Of a stretch of 41,930 nucleotides of DNA, positions 39,301-41,930 are shown piece after piece. Each line of letters starts with the position of its first letter. Positions within the stretch are counted from its first letter, which is position 1. The translations under genes and the position numbers were made by a program. Source of the DNA: a virus; IMG/VR virus record IMGVR_UViG_3300042691_018472, positions 1 to 41,930 of that record. One strand, written 5' to 3'. A model generated the notes under the pieces. The model saw nothing but the letters and a program-made list of their open reading frames with translations, made no database searches and was not told the DNA's origin.

Positions 39301-40772
39301 ACGGCGCCGAGTCGGCAGGGATCATCCAGGAAGACCCGGAGACGGGCGAACTGATGATGAACCTGCCGCTATCCGGGCTGGCCGCAGCCGGGACCGGTAT
39401 CCCGATCGGGATGCAAGGCCGTGTCGCCGGCCTGAACATGATCGCGCAGGCATACCCTGGCGTCGGGCCAGTCCTCGCGATCCCTGCGGTCACGTTCCTC
39501 CCCGACGACAATCCCGCATGGCTAACGTTGCGTGACACGATCGCGCCGTTCACGTCAGGGAAACAGGACATCATCTCGGCGACGCTCGACTCGTTGACAC
39601 CCGGATGGTTCGACCGCATCCAGTCGTCGGTGTCGCCAACCGAGAACCAGAAACGCGTCCATGCGAATCAGGTCGGCCGGAACATCATCTACCTTGCGTC
39701 GACCGGCGAGTACGACCTGACCGACCCGGCCGAGATCCGGGCACTGGTCGACAAGGCACGTCGTGCCGCGGACACACAGTCGTTCTTCCGTGGCGTCTAC
39801 CAGTGGTTCTCGCCGACGGCACCGTCGTTCAACCCGAAACTGATGCTCGAGGCCGGCACCGGCGCGGAACGTCTCGGCGACTTCTACCAGATATCGAAGG
39901 AACTGCGGGACCGGGAAGCCGAGCTCGAGCGGGAAGGGGCGGAAGACCCGCTCGGCGAGGCGGCGACCGAACTGCTCGCACGGTACGGCCCGAACCTCTA
40001 CATGCTGCTACAGCCGATGTCGTACTCGACCGCCTACGGGTCGGAGCCGACAGCCGAGTTCGATGAGTTCCGGTTGAAGAACCCGGACGTGTTCGGCGAG
40101 TACGCCGACATTGCTGGCCTGTTCGGGCCGGCGCATGGCGAGTTCTCGCTCGACTCGTACAACCGGCAGTTCCGGCGTGGGGAACGGGCGTCGTACTTCG
40201 AGGACGGGACAGCAAAGTCGTTCGAGGATTGGGTGGCGCTCAGCCAACACAAGTTCGGCCAGGTCGTCTACCGGAACCAGTTGAAGCGCCTCACACAGAT
40301 GGGCCTCGACCAGAACCCGTACGAGGTTGCCCGCCTGAAACAGTGGGTGCATGAGCAGTATCCGGGCTGGCAACGGCAGGACATCGTGTCGAACCGGAAC
40401 AAGTTGGCGTCGTCGGACGCGATCGAGATGTTGGAACAGTTGGTGGTCGACCCGAAGATGCAGTCGATGCCTGGTGTCGAGTCGGCCCGGACCTATCTAC
40501 AGTTGCGGCGTCAGGCGCTCGCAGAGGTACAGCGGGCAGGGTTGACGGCGTACGAGAATGGGCGTCTGGTGGTGTCGGAAGCGAAGGCGGTGTTGCCGAT
40601 CCGGCTGTGGCTCGCACAGATGGGAAACCAGTTGATGTTGCGTGACCCATATTTCGTGAAGCTGTGGGATGAGATGTTGTCATTCGAGGGCAACATTGGT
40701 GATGCGTTCACTGAGGCGGCCGGCTTGGATGCGGGTACGGGTACGGACACGGTGCAAGGGGTGATTGGCTGA
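36378..40772 (+). CDS. Giant virion protein, probable internal/ejection protein (1464 aa)
   Basis: The longest gene in the genome. Mostly alpha-helical, with hydrophobic stretches near residues 118-147 and 995-1040 (LSGLAAAGTGIPIGMQGRVA), which could cross or line a membrane. No enzymatic motif is obvious. Very large proteins of this type in short-tailed phages lie inside the capsid and are ejected to make a DNA channel; the neighbouring transglycosylase fits that model. It could instead be a tape-measure-like protein, but no tail-tube gene is seen. ATG 36378 follows the previous TAG directly. Confidence 0.7.
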   Translation: MAMVRPPVSREQADYRAYQAQQNAVYSASQTYATANPLAQRLVAIDRKFPNMRPSLLLAAAQSNLSDDQIEVLWTRQQEMEAETGTDSRWSGGFWSDALAGVQSVGETAMRNVVKPTTRLTVAAMAAPYELVVGTTASLAAAVGNATGDDDVFGQNYEGGWRNPFAQTRLGQFLANPTADQGDGFFMGGDIEDQTYEAQREAMTLTNDRNGNLGRTFTFGRAVFGGVPGTPGRILEGTTDFAMALAGDPVNYIAPQAKSIGVARGVLRAADDIDEAAGLVRSWRTVVHGPTARAWLDGETGARVIDSFAGTDDAATIWRATNKKIPVQVARELAETADPVEVRKILDRHLGIDVVERPSEILDGGRLARRKYRPETRRLISKLPATVVDPNDLDDMALQLDRSMVQAKVPLADRDRVISELAGSQGPNDTYNALKSYTDAVFDAIIRKDPRRPDLTAAQEEFMSETLRLWTRTTDSSRSYAVDAVGKPMHDQVVVIGGAAGHQAVVGSGPIAWTELLSRNVVLPDARSLRQLTSNHRRFFALSKYVGDEGAVMNVWDSFVIAPLDKFNQFWRSMMLLRGGAMIRNVGEAQLSMAASGYASMFKHPLEYMAYVMGVPGQKATRMLTESLTGTNWIDDAAEEGTIISRTTGKSARMRRDYGKQFTGGHKLYTRGERYFVTAWAEEVARMSIDPIERSIAQALREPDPAGALRALKDDFWDGSLSKFRKGLVDPDDVADGATPRLRQTIGSRQGSDAYIDTELERLQGVVGGNDTILEAIATQRLGGQALTNQKRVSKELMRELRRMADNEQGLPSVFGREAIAIKDEKTGWSMAADGLWDLLYSIPSNRLSLHPGFKQFYAEELGRLFMYGDDAAREAIEQYVPGKMLRRTVNKNAKLPDDVDFLTMAELDRVAQRRALDRAKQVFYDISSDEKVAAWETLRYIMPFGAAWADATKRWAKYTFQNPNLLRRLHQGLNGAESAGIIQEDPETGELMMNLPLSGLAAAGTGIPIGMQGRVAGLNMIAQAYPGVGPVLAIPAVTFLPDDNPAWLTLRDTIAPFTSGKQDIISATLDSLTPGWFDRIQSSVSPTENQKRVHANQVGRNIIYLASTGEYDLTDPAEIRALVDKARRAADTQSFFRGVYQWFSPTAPSFNPKLMLEAGTGAERLGDFYQISKELRDREAELEREGAEDPLGEAATELLARYGPNLYMLLQPMSYSTAYGSEPTAEFDEFRLKNPDVFGEYADIAGLFGPAHGEFSLDSYNRQFRRGERASYFEDGTAKSFEDWVALSQHKFGQVVYRNQLKRLTQMGLDQNPYEVARLKQWVHEQYPGWQRQDIVSNRNKLASSDAIEMLEQLVVDPKMQSMPGVESARTYLQLRRQALAEVQRAGLTAYENGRLVVSEAKAVLPIRLWLAQMGNQLMLRDPYFVKLWDEMLSFEGNIGDAFTEAAGLDAGTGTDTVQGVIG

Positions 40773-41930
40773 TGGCCGAGAAGACGGAGCAGCAGTCGAA
40801 GGCCGAGTTTTTCCGGGCGTTCGCGGAGAGTGCCGGCGCTGGTGATCTGGCGTCGGTGCTGGCGGTCGTTGCGGCGAACGATGATGCTGGTGCGGCGGTC
40901 GCGTCTGTTGGCGCGGGCGCCCGTACGGTGAAGAACCTCTCGGACGATGAGCGCGCGTCGTTGCTCGATGCTGGCTTTTCGGTGGAGAAGACCGCTGAGG
41001 GCTGGCAGATCAGTGGTGATACGGCGACGCGGAATGCGGTGCGTCGTCTGGTGGGGGAGGCGGAGCGGGCGTGGACGCAGGAGTTGATCGACCGGGAGAA
41101 CGCGCCGGCCGATGAGGTCGAGAAGCAGGCTGGCGAGACGTCGGACGAGCAGGCTGCGGAGGACATCGGCCAGATCGTGTCGGGTGCGCCGGTGGAGCCG
41201 GGGATGGGCGGGACTGCGCTCGACCCGAACGACCCGCTCGGCGCGGGGGCGGGGACCGGCATGCCTGCCATCGGCGGGGCGCAGTCGGGGGACGTCCCGC
41301 GAGAGCAGAACCTGATAGGGGTCCAACCCGGTTACGTCGCGCGCATCCCGGGCACGGACCTGTACGAACGCGAAGGAACCCTGTACGACAAGCAGGGAAG
41401 GTTGCCGGCCGATCTCCCGCCTGGGCATGACCCTGGCGGCGACATGCTCGGCGCTGCCGGCTTTAGCACGCGTGAGCGGATGACGAACGAGGGGGGCGTG
41501 TGGACGCGCCGCAGCGCGAACGCCCGCCTCCCCATGTACGAAGAGTTCGATGAGCTCCAAGGCGCCGGCTGGGAGCACGACAAGATCGGGCGGGTGCAGG
41601 CCCGCCTCGTCGCCGCCGGGCTCTTGAAGGACGGTGAGTACCGGGCGCGCGTGTGGGACCCAGCCACGGCGGGCGCGTTCAAGGAAGTGCTCGCACAGGC
41701 GAACGTGTACGGGTCCGACTGGAACTCGACGCTACGACGCCTCGAGCAGTCCCCGCTCGAGGATGACGGCACCGGTGGTAGCGGTTCGGATCGGGCGCCG
41801 CTGGTCTACTCGTTGCCTGACCCGGACGAGCTCGGTCTGGTCGCGGAGCGGGTGTCGGCGGAAGTGCTCGGCCGGCGGTTCACGGATCAGGAACGTCAGG
41901 CGTTCGTGGAGTCGTACATCTCGCAGGAGC
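40772..41930 (+). CDS. N-terminal part of 448-aa virion-associated protein (continues at 1-257)
   Basis: ATG 40772 overlaps the giant gene's stop (TGATG). The reading frame has no stop before the end of the window and continues in frame at base 3 across the 69-bp repeat to stop at 257. The N-terminal ~120 residues are helical and charged; an Asp/Gly/Pro-rich linker follows. Around residues 280-309 is LVAAGLLKDGEYRARVWDPA, a peptidoglycan-binding-like repeat pattern often seen near phage lytic proteins. The likely role is in the same virion complex as the transglycosylase. Confidence 0.8.
   Translation, partial: MAEKTEQQSKAEFFRAFAESAGAGDLASVLAVVAANDDAGAAVASVGAGARTVKNLSDDERASLLDAGFSVEKTAEGWQISGDTATRNAVRRLVGEAERAWTQELIDRENAPADEVEKQAGETSDEQAAEDIGQIVSGAPVEPGMGGTALDPNDPLGAGAGTGMPAIGGAQSGDVPREQNLIGVQPGYVARIPGTDLYEREGTLYDKQGRLPADLPPGHDPGGDMLGAAGFSTRERMTNEGGVWTRRSANARLPMYEEFDELQGAGWEHDKIGRVQARLVAAGLLKDGEYRARVWDPATAGAFKEVLAQANVYGSDWNSTLRRLEQSPLEDDGTGGSGSDRAPLVYSLPDPDELGLVAERVSAEVLGRRFTDQERQAFVESYISQE
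41862..41930. repeat. Terminal direct repeat, right copy
   Basis: Identical to bases 1-69. It marks the closure of the circular assembly; see the left copy. Confidence 0.95.

Overview
The window reads as a complete, circularly assembled genome of a temperate tailed phage of an actinobacterium. Bases 1-69 are repeated exactly at 41862-41930, and one open reading frame runs in frame across the join, so the unique circle is about 41,861 bp. The actinobacterial host is inferred from a WhiB-family gene (21884-22138), the high GC content, frequent GTG starts and apparently leaderless genes. No species can be named. The lack of a tape-measure or major-tail-tube gene after the capsid, an N4-gp56-like capsid protein and a transglycosylase-containing set of large virion proteins suggest a short-tailed (podovirus-like) particle; that is an inference.

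Layout on the circle, rightward unless stated. (1) 31889-35710: packaging and portal. The terminase large subunit appears split into an ATPase gene and an RNase H-like nuclease gene, with a small Cys-rich gene between them. (2) 35710-40772 and on across the join to 2405: two small proteins, a 1464-aa giant, a 448-aa protein spanning the join, a 439-aa lytic transglycosylase and a 278-aa protein, probably injected or internal virion proteins. (3) 2428-4154: promoter, scaffold-like protein, major capsid protein and a UUCG-loop hairpin. (4) 4178-16878: receptor-binding and tail region, with a glycosidase-like barrel carrying an Ig-like domain, a 1212-aa beta-helix spike, fibre proteins, adaptor-like and propeller-like tail proteins. 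(5) 16875-18357: lysis cassette with a PGRP-type amidase and several small membrane proteins. (6) 18344-20067: a small DNA-binding-like protein, a metallophosphoesterase and two small proteins.

(7) 20016-21223, leftward: tyrosine integrase and an XRE-type repressor, then a divergent control region (21224-21407). (8) 21408-28692: rightward early and replication operon with a HTH protein, WhiB, many tiny genes, a RecB/Cas4-like nuclease, an OB-fold-like protein, a Holliday-junction-resolvase-like nuclease and a primase-polymerase/helicase. Almost every gene overlaps its neighbour by 1-4 bases. No DNA polymerase gene is seen, so the phage probably uses the host replicase.

(9) 28693-31888: an accessory and control island. 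It holds a short rightward gene, a strong convergent terminator and a five-gene leftward operon with its own good promoter, ending in two tiny membrane proteins I found by reading the reverse strand. An 893-bp non-coding stretch follows, containing a dense GTAC-repeat cluster and Fur/Zur-box-like palindromes; related palindromes also sit at the left edge of the island. With the split terminase, this island is the part of the genome most likely to hold undescribed biology.
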